Positions 10,944-17,461 of a stretch of 20,807 nucleotides of DNA are shown piece by piece. The notes beneath the pieces are model-generated. The model worked only from the letters and a program-made list of their open reading frames with translations, was not told the DNA's origin and searched no databases. The stretch comes from Acidimicrobiales bacterium (GTDB lineage Bacteria; Actinomycetota; Acidimicrobiia; Acidimicrobiales; Poriferisodaliceae). The DNA is taken from contig JAHDHM010000016.1 in assembly GCA_020631315.1 (NCBI GenBank), positions 1-20,807 of the forward strand, written 5' to 3'. A program made the position numbers and the translations under genes. The number at the start of each line of letters is the position of its first letter. Within the stretch, counting starts at the first letter, position 1.

Positions 10944-11761
10944 CCGCTGCCGTGCCGACGCAGTCGTCGGGTGCCGCTCCGTTGCCTGCTCACTCGCCGA
11001 CGATGTGGCGATCGACGAAGGCCGTCGCCTGGCGAGGGGTGCTGCGTACGTTGCGTTTTCCGGCGATCATCGTGCAGTCGTTCTTCTTCCCCGGCTTCTT
11101 CTTCGTGGTCTACGTCGGGTTGTACCGGGCGGTCACGGACCTGCCGGGCTTCCCGACGGACTCGGTGGCCAACTGGTACCTGCCGTTCATGCTGTTGCAG
11201 GCGGCGGCGTTCGGCGGCACTGGTGCCGGGTTCGCGACAGCGGTCGACATCGACAACGGCTTCTTCGACCGGTTGCTGCTGGCACCGGGCCGTCGGATGG
11301 CGATCTTGTTCGGCACGGTCGGCCTCGCACTCGTGCGGACGTATGTGGTCGCCGGGTGTGTGTTCCTGTTGGGTCTGGCGTTCGGGGCTCGGCCGACGGA
11401 TGTCCTCGGACTGCCGCTGTTGGTGCTGGCGATCACGACGGTGTCGATCATGGGCAGCTGCTTCTCGCTGGGCTTGATCTACACGGTGAAGGACCAGCGG
11501 ATCGCGCCGCTGTTCTCGATCGGCATCTTCATGGTGCTGTTCGTGTCGACGGCCCAGGTGCCGCTCGATCTCACCACCGGCTGGCTGACGACGGCAGCTC
11601 GCTGGAACCCGATGACGCAGATCCTCGAACTGGCCCGCACCGGCTTCGTCGACGGCGGCGTGACGTGGGCCGAGACCTGGCCGGGTCTGGTCGCAGTCGT
11701 GCTCGGGGTGGCGTTGTTCGGCGGCCTCGCCGCGCGAGCCCTCCACCGCTTCATCGACTGA
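10940..11761 (+). CDS. ABC-2 type transporter permease (second)
   Basis: This 273-residue membrane protein is a second ABC-2 permease and partner of the previous gene, with which it shares an ATGA start/stop overlap. The layout is the same: N-terminal TKAVAWRGVLRTLRFPAII, the conserved central segment DIDNGFFDRLLLAPGRRMAILFG, six likely helices, and the loop VPLDLTTGWLTTAARWNPMTQILELAR before the last helix. The two permeases clearly diverge in sequence, so they are old paralogues rather than a recent duplication. The gene ends 6 nt before the end of the convergent HNH nuclease gene, with no hairpin-plus-T-run terminator visible. Confidence 0.87.
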   Translation: MTAAVPTQSSGAAPLPAHSPTMWRSTKAVAWRGVLRTLRFPAIIVQSFFFPGFFFVVYVGLYRAVTDLPGFPTDSVANWYLPFMLLQAAAFGGTGAGFATAVDIDNGFFDRLLLAPGRRMAILFGTVGLALVRTYVVAGCVFLLGLAFGARPTDVLGLPLLVLAITTVSIMGSCFSLGLIYTVKDQRIAPLFSIGIFMVLFVSTAQVPLDLTTGWLTTAARWNPMTQILELARTGFVDGGVTWAETWPGLVAVVLGVALFGGLAARALHRFID

Positions 11762-11767
11762 GGGGCC

Positions 11768-13084
11768 TCAGTCGTCGAGTGGGTTGAGTTGTGTCGGGTC
11801 GAGGGGCTCGCCGAGCCATCTCGCGACGACCTTGAACGGTGACGGCGTCGCCGGCTCCAGAGCGTTCCGCGGAACGCTGACGACGATCGGTCGGGGATCG
11901 ACAGCACTGCCGTCGGGCCGGATGGCTTCCCATTCGCCTCTTGTGCGTCGGAGTTCGTAGCCGGCGTGGTGGAGGACTCGGTGGTGATGGCCACACAGCA
12001 GCACGAGGTTCGACAGCACGGTGGGACCTCCGTGCGAGCGGTGGATGACGTGGTGGGCGTGCAGGTGGTGTCGTGCGGAGCAGCCGGGCCACTGGCACCG
12101 GTTGGCGTCTCGCTCGTTGAGCTGTCGGCGTAGTCCTGCCGAGATGCCCGACGACTTCCGCCCGATCGTCGGTTCGCCGTCGGGGCCGATGTTGACTTCG
12201 ATCGTCGCTGCATCGGAGGTCAGTCGGTCGTGCTCCGTGCGGGTGAGCGGCGTGCCGTCGTCGAGGTGGGCCCGCGTCAGCGGCCCGGGCGTCTTCCCGG
12301 CGTTCCGCGGAACGTCGCTCCGGCTGCGCCGTCGCTTCTGGCCTTCGGCGTCGCCGAACGCCCCGGGGCAGTCGGTGGTTGTCCGGTGTTCGTGGACGAC
12401 GACCGGGGTGCGGTCTGCTCCCGAGCGGTCGACTGGTCCGTCGGCGAGGTAGCTGTCCGCGATGGCGACGAGTGCGTCGGCTCGGCGTTCGTCGACGGGT
12501 CGTTCTTCGTCGTACGTCATGGCGGCGTGGATGGCCCGCCAGATCAACTCGATGTCGGCCGGGCTGCCCTTCACCGTCAGCACGGACCGATCATCGGACA
12601 GCTGGCGCAGGCGACACTCGGGAGCTGGCGGAGGGGTGTCATCGTCGAGCTGCCGCATCTGTTCGTAGGCGCGGACGATCTGCTCGAGTTGGGCGCCGGT
12701 GCACACCATCGCTCGCTCGACCAGGCCGGCCTCGTTCGTCGGCGACGCGACCCTGGTGATGGCTCGAACCCGGGAGTAGGTGAGTCGACCCTCCCGGAAC
12801 GCTGCCGTCGTCAGCGGCAGCTCCGCGAGCGCTCGTCCGACGCGAAGCTGTTCGTGCGCGGTCCGGAGGTTGGTGCCGACCTTCCAGCTCAGCCAGTGGG
12901 CACACGAGCGGACACCATCGCCCCGCCAGCCCTCACGGCGGTCGAAGGCCGAGAGCAACCGCAGGTACTCCGCCGTCTCGGACGCGACCAGGGCGGCGTG
13001 GCCCGTGACGAACGACTCCAACTCGGGCAACGGCAGCTCGTCGAGGTCGGTGTGGTCGGGCAGGCGTTGGAAGGTGGTCGACAT
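11768..13084 (-). CDS. DUF222 / HNH endonuclease domain protein (13E12 family), SOS-regulated
   Basis: This 438-residue protein belongs to the actinobacterial DUF222-HNH family, known in mycobacteria as 13E12 repeat proteins. The DUF222 region (about 15-250) includes GDGVRSCAHWLSWKVGTNLR and EQLRVGRALAELPLTTAAF. The C-terminal HNH module (about 326-382) has a zinc-type pair CQWPGC, the catalytic HAHHVIHRSHGGPT (His342, His344, His345), then NLVLLCGHHHRVLHH, so the nuclease centre looks intact. The function is not established; families of this kind are abundant and mobile in actinobacteria. The ATG at 13084 has a -10 element 6 nt upstream and a perfect LexA box over the -35 region, so DNA damage probably induces it. 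The neighbours are unrelated. Confidence 0.9.
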   Translation of the reverse strand: MSTTFQRLPDHTDLDELPLPELESFVTGHAALVASETAEYLRLLSAFDRREGWRGDGVRSCAHWLSWKVGTNLRTAHEQLRVGRALAELPLTTAAFREGRLTYSRVRAITRVASPTNEAGLVERAMVCTGAQLEQIVRAYEQMRQLDDDTPPPAPECRLRQLSDDRSVLTVKGSPADIELIWRAIHAAMTYDEERPVDERRADALVAIADSYLADGPVDRSGADRTPVVVHEHRTTTDCPGAFGDAEGQKRRRSRSDVPRNAGKTPGPLTRAHLDDGTPLTRTEHDRLTSDAATIEVNIGPDGEPTIGRKSSGISAGLRRQLNERDANRCQWPGCSARHHLHAHHVIHRSHGGPTVLSNLVLLCGHHHRVLHHAGYELRRTRGEWEAIRPDGSAVDPRPIVVSVPRNALEPATPSPFKVVARWLGEPLDPTQLNPLDD

Positions 13085-13090
13085 CCGTCG

Positions 13091-13096
13091 AGTCTA
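13091..13096 (-). promoter_or_regulatory. -10 element of the HNH gene, leaderless
   Basis: On the minus strand TAGACT is followed by 6 nt and then the ATG at 13084, placing the transcription start at or next to the start codon. No ribosome binding site exists, which fits a leaderless mRNA. Confidence 0.5.
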
Positions 13097-13105
13097 CCAG
13101 CTACG

Positions 13106-13121
13106 TCGAACACACGTTCGA
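13106..13121 (-). promoter_or_regulatory. LexA (SOS) box upstream of the HNH nuclease
   Basis: TCGAACACACGTTCGA is a perfect inverted repeat with a 4-nt spacer. Its 14-nt core CGAACACACGTTCG fits every position of the Gram-positive/actinobacterial LexA consensus CGAACRNRYGTTYG. It covers the -35 region relative to the -10 at 13091-13096, so bound LexA would block RNA polymerase. The other flanking gene ends here rather than starting, so the only promoter the box can control is that of the HNH nuclease. 13E12-family genes in Mycobacterium tuberculosis are known LexA targets, which matches. Confidence 0.82.
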
Positions 13122-13139
13122 TGTCGAGTGAGAAGGTCG

Positions 13140-14468
13140 CTACGCCGAGACGAGCAGCAGCAGGCCGGCGACGGTGTAGCCGACCATGGCGACGACCATC
13201 GCGTACTGGCTGCGAAGCGCGTCGTCGTGGTGTTCGTGGCGGGTGAGTGCGCGGTCGTGGGCCACCATCACGCCGAGCACGTGGCCGATCACGATGGCGC
13301 CGACCTGGACCCAGGCGATGAGGTCGGTCGACACGGCCTGGTAGTTCTCGACCCACGTGTTGGTACCGAACCAGTCGGACCCGTTGCCGAACGGGTCGGA
13401 GATGCGGATGAGCAGCGTCTGCCCCACGAACACCAGCAGCGAGAACGTGTGGGCGATGCCGTAACCGAACGCGATCGGCACGAGCGACGGCATGAACGCG
13501 TCGGCGGCTCGCAGCTGTTCGCCCTTCGTCTCGACCCTGTCGGCGTAGCGGGCGGCGCCGAAGTAGGCGAGCGCCACGATCAGCAGAATCCACACGAGAC
13601 CGAGTGAGGCGTAGCCGCTCAGGCCCCATCCGAAGCGGTCGCCGGCGATGTCGTTCCACCAGTCGGTGCGGCTGAATCCGTCGAACGTGGCGCCGCCGAG
13701 CACGATGAGCAGGGCGGCGAGTGCGCCGTCCTCGACTCGGAGGTCGGCGAGGCCCGAGGTGGGCACTCGGCGTTCGAGCTGTTCGCGTCGCCGCCACGGT
13801 GCCATCGAGGCGACGATCGAGAACCACCAACCGATGCCGTCGGCGCGGTCGGTCCACTCGACGCCGTACTTCGCGGCGGGCAACACGGCCCAGGCTGAGT
13901 AGCCGACGAGCAGCCAGCCGAGCACCCGGGGCGAGTCCGATGCGTGGTACGCCAACTCGAGCCAGATGAAGCCGAGCAGTGCCGCGGCGGCCGGCCAGGC
14001 ACCGAACGTGTACTCGCTGAGCTCGCGGTCGCCGCGGAGTTTGACGATGCCCTTGGCCATCCATCGCAACGGGCTGACGGCCCGCCAGATGTCGCCGAGC
14101 AGGAACGAGATCATCGGCATCGCCGTCCACACCGCGATGTAGACGACCCACGGCGCCGGGTTCAGGACCGAGAACCGAGAGCCCCAGAAGGCCGCGGAGA
14201 TCGACAGCGTCCAGACGGCCAAGGCGAACAGCGAGCCGACGATGGCCAACACGTCGACAGCGCGGGTCGGCCCGGTGCCGAGTGGCGTCGACCGTTCGGC
14301 TGCCGCCGCGAGACGCGGCGTGGTCCACAACACTCCGAACGCGGCGAACGACACGACCAGCACGAGGCCGGCGCCCCAGGCGAGAAAGCCGATGTCGACC
14401 GGAAGGTCACCTCGGGCGCCGACGCCGTGCGCGAGCACACTCGTCGGGGGGAGCAGCACCGGGGTCAC
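13140..14468 (-). CDS. Polytopic membrane protein of unknown function, paired with a cupredoxin-like lipoprotein
   Basis: This 442-residue protein has about ten hydrophobic helices (first near residues 27-47, last near 420-441). Its start is typical of an actinobacterial family: an N-terminal AHGVGARGDLPV motif (residues 13-24) before the first helix. Members are sometimes named fenitrothion hydrolase-like in databases, but I see no hydrolase motif, so I do not use that function. Conserved-looking polar residues within helices include AHTFSLLVF and IGHVLGVMVAHD, and a WPAAAALLGFIWLELAYH helix. The GTG at 14468 overlaps the stop of the upstream lipoprotein gene (GTGA), so both are probably made together. 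The frame stays open further upstream to 15092, but that part is out-of-frame reading of the lipoprotein gene. A transport or metal-related role is inferred only from the partner. Confidence 0.8.
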   Translation of the reverse strand: MTPVLLPPTSVLAHGVGARGDLPVDIGFLAWGAGLVLVVSFAAFGVLWTTPRLAAAAERSTPLGTGPTRAVDVLAIVGSLFALAVWTLSISAAFWGSRFSVLNPAPWVVYIAVWTAMPMISFLLGDIWRAVSPLRWMAKGIVKLRGDRELSEYTFGAWPAAAALLGFIWLELAYHASDSPRVLGWLLVGYSAWAVLPAAKYGVEWTDRADGIGWWFSIVASMAPWRRREQLERRVPTSGLADLRVEDGALAALLIVLGGATFDGFSRTDWWNDIAGDRFGWGLSGYASLGLVWILLIVALAYFGAARYADRVETKGEQLRAADAFMPSLVPIAFGYGIAHTFSLLVFVGQTLLIRISDPFGNGSDWFGTNTWVENYQAVSTDLIAWVQVGAIVIGHVLGVMVAHDRALTRHEHHDDALRSQYAMVVAMVGYTVAGLLLLVSA

Positions 14469-15427
14469 GAGATCTCGAGATCCACGATGCGCTGGCCGCG
14501 GCCTTCGAGCTCGGCTTCGAACACGCCGGGGATGCGGGCCTCGAACACCAGCGTGCCGGGCACGCCCGCCGTCAGCTCGGCGAACACGTCGTAGCCGTGC
14601 ACGTGCAGTTCCTCGTCGATGTCGGCGGTGACCACGAGGGCGACCGTACTGCCGATCGGGATCGCGACCTGCTCGACGCCACCGACGACCGAGCCGTCGA
14701 CGATCTCGATCTCGATCACCACGTCGGCGCCGGCTGCGTCGCCTGAGGACTCTTCGGCGCTGTCGTGATCGTGGCCCTCGTCGCCGTGGCCCTCGTCCGA
14801 ATGATCTGCGTGCGCGTCGTCGCTGGCATCGGCGGCCATCACCGTCACGGTGACGCTGTCGTCGACGGGTTCGCCGTCCACGGCGTAGGTGCGGTGATCG
14901 TTGGTGGACAGCTCGACCCGCAGCGTGTGCTCGCCTTCGGTGAGGCCTGGCACCTGATACCACTCGCCGTAGATGCGGCCGTGGCGTTCGCCGTCGATGT
15001 AGAGGTGGGCGTGTCCCTCGCCGTCGACGTGGTCGGTCGACACGTTCTCGGGAGCGAACCGGAAGTTCGTCGTCTCGAGTCGGAGGTTCCAACCGCCCGC
15101 CGGATCGTCGACGAGGACGACGTCGATCGTCGGTGCGGTGGCGTCGTCGACATCGAACGCTTCACCGTGGGAGTGCCCGCCCTCGGTGGCGTCCATGTCC
15201 ATGTCGGACATCTCGTCGTCGGCGGACATCTCCGCCGTGTCGTCGTCGGCCATGTCGTCGTCCGACATCTCGGCGGACATGGCTTCGGTGGTCTCGGCCG
15301 CAGCGGTCGTGTCGACCTGGGCGGGCGTGGTGTCGTCGCTGTCACCGCAGGCTGCGGCGATGAGTGAGAAGGCAGCGAGTGCTGCGAGCAGGCGCCAGAG
15401 TGCGCGTGCGGGGGTACGGGAGTTCAT
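14465..15427 (-). CDS. Met/Asp/His-rich cupredoxin-like lipoprotein
   Basis: This 320-residue protein begins with a signal peptide ending LIAAAC, so Cys27 is probably lipidated and the protein faces the outside of the membrane. A low-complexity stretch follows (residues 49-90) with Met at 50, 54, 59, 67, 73, 76 and 78 among Asp/Glu, closing with HSHG. Domain one (about 98-197) contains GHAHLYIDGERHGRIYGEWY and LSTNDHRTYAVDGEPV. A second linker (200-228) is rich in Asp and His (HADH, HDHD). Domain two (about 234-320) is a cupredoxin-like beta sandwich with LHVHGYDVFAEL. Such tracts in secreted proteins usually bind copper or other soft metals. A GAGGA ribosome site sits at 15434-15438, 6 nt before the ATG. 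Metal binding is inferred from composition. Confidence 0.82.
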   Translation of the reverse strand: MNSRTPARALWRLLAALAAFSLIAAACGDSDDTTPAQVDTTAAAETTEAMSAEMSDDDMADDDTAEMSADDEMSDMDMDATEGGHSHGEAFDVDDATAPTIDVVLVDDPAGGWNLRLETTNFRFAPENVSTDHVDGEGHAHLYIDGERHGRIYGEWYQVPGLTEGEHTLRVELSTNDHRTYAVDGEPVDDSVTVTVMAADASDDAHADHSDEGHGDEGHDHDSAEESSGDAAGADVVIEIEIVDGSVVGGVEQVAIPIGSTVALVVTADIDEELHVHGYDVFAELTAGVPGTLVFEARIPGVFEAELEGRGQRIVDLEIS

Positions 15428-15479
15428 GTGGGTTCCTCGAAGGCGTGCGCCACGTCGGGCGCGGGTTCGTTCGTCAGTG

Positions 15480-15497
15480 GTCGGCGTGATCGCCGAC
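15480..15497. repeat. Inverted repeat between the small membrane gene and the lipoprotein gene
   Basis: GTCGGCG and CGCCGAC form a perfect 7-bp stem around a TGAT loop within the 123-bp gap 15428-15550. It could be a hairpin that reduces read-through, or an operator; no T-run follows on either strand. A second, smaller hairpin (GGCTCG/CGAGCC) lies at 15514-15528. No clear promoter was seen for the lipoprotein gene. Confidence 0.3.
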
Positions 15498-15550
15498 GAG
15501 AGGTGCAGGCCTGGGCTCGGTTCGAGCCGTTGGTCGCCTGCGGATGAGGG

Positions 15551-16078
15551 TCAGCGCCGGTGCGGCGGTCCTCGTTGACGACGAACGATGTGAGCGCCGG
15601 CTCGAACCGGAGCGACAAGTGCAGGGAGCGGCACGACCCGGCTGACCGGTGCGACCGTCGGGGCGAGCACGATCAGGCGGTCGACGATCTCGGCGCCCCG
15701 GCGCAATGCCCATCGGGTAACGGCAGCGATCGGGAGCTGCAGCACGATGCCGACGGCGATGGTGCGGTAGTCAGCGGCTGCGGCCGACTCGGCGAGGGCG
15801 AGCTCGGTCGCTTCCTGGCCGAGGAAGAGGGCGACCTGGAGGCCGGCGAGGTGGCGCCAGCTGACGTCGATCGAGCGAAGGTCGCTGGCCGCCGCGGCCC
15901 GCCATGCGAGTGCAGTGAGGCCCGCGATGGCCAACGGCACGATCAGCTGGGCAGTCGGTCCGAGATAGTCGTGACGTTCACCGAGCGCGGCCCCGAGTCC
16001 CTCGTAGGCGAGGGTGTGGCCGGTCAGTACGCCGACGACGGCGAGCAGCACCAAGGTCAGGTGCTGACGAGGCGACAT
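15551..16078 (-). CDS. Small membrane protein, unknown function
   Basis: This 175-residue protein has about four hydrophobic helices: residues 6-24 (LTLVLLAVVGVLTGHTLAYEG), 44-63, 76-95 (LQVALFLGQEATELALAE) and 105-122. A basic tail (HIVRRQRGPPHRR) follows. I do not recognise a named family. The His in GHTLAY and Glu in GQEATEL, both in or beside helices, could be ligands, but this is speculation. The ATG at 16078 is preferred to the ATG at 16138, because a TAGCGT -10-like element lies 8 nt upstream and because the longer form would run into the neighbouring nucleotidyltransferase gene. It is on the same strand as the lipoprotein and 10-TM genes and may act with them. Confidence 0.62.
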   Translation of the reverse strand: MSPRQHLTLVLLAVVGVLTGHTLAYEGLGAALGERHDYLGPTAQLIVPLAIAGLTALAWRAAAASDLRSIDVSWRHLAGLQVALFLGQEATELALAESAAAADYRTIAVGIVLQLPIAAVTRWALRRGAEIVDRLIVLAPTVAPVSRVVPLPALVAPVRAGAHIVRRQRGPPHRR

Positions 16079-16086
16079 CAGCCCCA

Positions 16087-16092
16087 ACGCTA
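16087..16092 (-). promoter_or_regulatory. Candidate -10 element of the small membrane gene
   Basis: TAGCGT on the minus strand lies 8 nt before the ATG at 16078. The spacing suits a leaderless transcript and supports the shorter start. No -35 element stands out. Confidence 0.3.
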
Positions 16093-16100
16093 TCGGCGCC

Positions 16101-16721
16101 TCATGCTGCTTCAGCTGCAGTCCAGCTCGCCGCGTCATCCTCCGTCGAGGAGGAGTTGCAGCGAGCTCCGGCCGAGAGCGCTGAGATCACTGGAGTCTGC
16201 GAGGTGATCTTGGCGACCGCAGCCGCCTTGCCGAGTAGGGCGCCGACCAGACTTGGACGGCGGATCGTGGTGCGAGTTCCGGCGACATCGACGTCGACGA
16301 GCTCGAGCCGCCGGAACGCTTGCGTGGTTCCGGGAGCCTGGATCGTCCTGCCGTGTCCAAGTGAGAGTCGAGCCCGTGTGCCGACGTTGTCCGGTGCCAA
16401 GACGTCGATCGTCGCGCCGCCTCGGCGATATCGGTGCGCGGCGCCGTCAGGACTCGGATCGTCCTGAATGAAGGTCGCGGCGACGAGCGCTCCATGGATC
16501 CGTCGCAGCCCCGACGGCTCCGTGCGTATGTCGACCACCACGTCGATGTCGTCGGTCGGGCGGACCTCAGCTGACTGGCGTTCGACCTCGTGGAGAAAGA
16601 CCATCTGACCGCCCACCAGCAGCCAGTTGTCGCCGAACGTCGGGGCGAGCTCTGCGAGCGCAGCCCACGACTCGGCCTGGCGCCCGAGTAGCGCCGGAAG
16701 TCGAATCACGTCAGCCCGCAT
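16101..16721 (-). CDS. Nucleotidyltransferase, AbiEii-like toxin candidate; 3' end probably frameshifted
   Basis: This open frame of 206 residues shows the polymerase-beta-type nucleotidyltransferase signature: WLLVGGQMVFLH (Gly37-Gly38), then DDIDVVVDI (Asp58 and Asp60) and a third acidic residue in GATIDVL (Asp106). It starts at ATG 16721, overlapping the end of the upstream HTH gene by 11 nt, the usual order of antitoxin then toxin. Family members normally continue after the GALLGKAAA helix with a helical segment containing a HLxDL-like motif. Here the frame turns into low-complexity sequence, whereas a neighbouring frame reads DHLADSSDLSALG and stops at 16135. The gene may thus be a recent frameshift mutant or carry a sequence error. 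The catalytic residues are before the break. Confidence 0.72.
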   Translation of the reverse strand: MRADVIRLPALLGRQAESWAALAELAPTFGDNWLLVGGQMVFLHEVERQSAEVRPTDDIDVVVDIRTEPSGLRRIHGALVAATFIQDDPSPDGAAHRYRRGGATIDVLAPDNVGTRARLSLGHGRTIQAPGTTQAFRRLELVDVDVAGTRTTIRRPSLVGALLGKAAAVAKITSQTPVISALSAGARCNSSSTEDDAASWTAAEAA

Positions 16722-17349
16722 TGCGGTCCACGAGGCTCTCGGCTGCAACCCAGTGTCGTGGATCCCCGGAACCCATCAGGTCGAGGGCGACCGCCGATCG
16801 TGGAGCGATGCGCTGGCCGTCGATCAACGCGAACGCATCGATGATGTCGTCCCACACTTCGTCGGGGATGACGCGCACCTCGACGTTGCCGAGTGGATCG
16901 TCGACGGCGGCAACTTCGCTACCGATCGCCCCCGAGGCACGTGCGCTCAGATACAGCCGGTGGTTCTGCCGATCTTCGGGCAGCAGCTCGCCATACGAGA
17001 TGGCTCCGTGAACACCGCTCAGTGCGGCGCTGCGTTCAGCCACGAGGTGTTGGACGCCGGCGACGCTCATCTCGATGCGACGCAATCGACCCCGGTTCCG
17101 AAAGCGGCCCACATCCGCCAGTTGGACACCTCCTGCGACGATGGCGTTCCACGCAGAGCGTGCACCGAGGGGCCGACCGCGTCGCACGGGTGCTTGGCGC
17201 CGGGCGATGACGGCGGCGCGGGGGACAGCCCAGGCATTGCCGAAACGAATGCCGGGAAGGTCGCCGGAGTGCACGAGTTGGCGGACGCGCTCGACTGATA
17301 CGCCGAGAACGGAGGAGGCGTCCTCCAGCGACAGCAGCTCATCGACCAT
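16711..17349 (-). CDS. HTH domain protein, probable antitoxin of a nucleotidyltransferase TA pair
   Basis: This 212-residue protein begins with an excisionase/MerR-like DNA-binding domain: SLEDASSVLGVSVERVRQLVHSGDLPGIRFGNAWAVPRAAVIARR-type wing (about residues 7-51, described here in overlapping pieces). The remaining part holds a beta-rich segment (EVRVIPDEVWDDI) and ends with LDLMGSGDPRHWVAAESLV, a closing helix typical of antitoxin-like partners of AbiEii nucleotidyltransferases. The downstream nucleotidyltransferase start overlaps its stop, so the two are translated together. The ATG at 17349 has a -10 element 6 nt upstream inside a perfect inverted repeat, suggesting that the protein represses its own operon. 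The TA role comes from gene order and domains, not from a demonstrated function. Confidence 0.72.
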   Translation of the reverse strand: MVDELLSLEDASSVLGVSVERVRQLVHSGDLPGIRFGNAWAVPRAAVIARRQAPVRRGRPLGARSAWNAIVAGGVQLADVGRFRNRGRLRRIEMSVAGVQHLVAERSAALSGVHGAISYGELLPEDRQNHRLYLSARASGAIGSEVAAVDDPLGNVEVRVIPDEVWDDIIDAFALIDGQRIAPRSAVALDLMGSGDPRHWVAAESLVDRNAG

Positions 17350-17355
17350 GGTTTA

Positions 17356-17361
17356 AATATA
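17356..17361 (-). promoter_or_regulatory. -10 element of the HTH-nucleotidyltransferase operon
   Basis: TATATT on the minus strand, then TAAACC (6 nt), then the ATG at 17349. This gives a probable leaderless start. The element overlaps one arm of the inverted repeat at 17357-17380, so a bound repressor would cover it. Confidence 0.5.
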
Positions 17362-17380
17362 TTGGATTAGTCCAATATAT
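17357..17380. promoter_or_regulatory. Perfect 10-bp inverted repeat, probable operator
   Basis: Arms ATATATTGGA (17357-17366) and TCCAATATAT (17371-17380) are exact reverse complements around a TTAG spacer. The site is a striking AT-rich island in a GC-rich region and lies directly upstream of the HTH gene, overlapping its -10. Its core, ATTGGATTAGTCCAAT, also resembles the fic promoter stretch ATTGATAAGTACAAT at 19554-19568, so it may descend from a fic-type operator. Confidence 0.62.
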
Positions 17381-17461
17381 GCGACCCCGGTGGGGTCGGA
17401 GCTCATCGCCGCAGTCGAGGAGCTGCGCTTCTACGCCGAGCTGGCTCCAGCGCGCGTCGGT
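17375..17461 (+). pseudogene. Possible fic N-terminal remnant
   Basis: Read on the plus strand, 29 codons give IYATPV, then GSELIAAVEELRFYAELAP. The intact fic gene at 19575 begins with M-IYATPV and continues to DALGDELRFYLRAP. IYATPV is identical and ELRFY is identical, with about seven residues missing between them. The DNA agrees too: 14 of 17 bases match across the first codons. Similarity stops at the stop codon of the oppositely oriented nucleotidyltransferase gene, as if that module replaced the rest. There is no start codon at the matching position. This is a short match read by eye, so chance cannot be excluded. Confidence 0.42.

Noticed and set aside
11759..11770. TGAGG/CCTCA hairpin between the convergent permease and HNH genes
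   Set aside because: The loop is only 2 nt and there is no T-run, so it is not a credible terminator.
12889..14328. 479-codon minus-strand frame overlapping the 10-TM and HNH genes
   Set aside because: Arg-rich shadow frame that crosses the end of one real gene and the start of another.
14469..15092. Extended N-terminus of the 10-TM protein (650 residues in total)
   Set aside because: The extra 200 residues are Arg-rich out-of-frame reading of the lipoprotein gene. The GTG at 14468 gives a natural start with a 4-nt overlap.
15513..15529. GGTTCGAGCC, similar to a tRNA T-loop
   Set aside because: The flanking bases do not form a T-stem and no acceptor or anticodon arm can be folded; it is part of a small hairpin.
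15424..15618. Small minus-strand frame of 64 codons upstream of the lipoprotein
   Set aside because: Its composition is unlike a protein, it overlaps the end of the small membrane gene, and it has no start signal.
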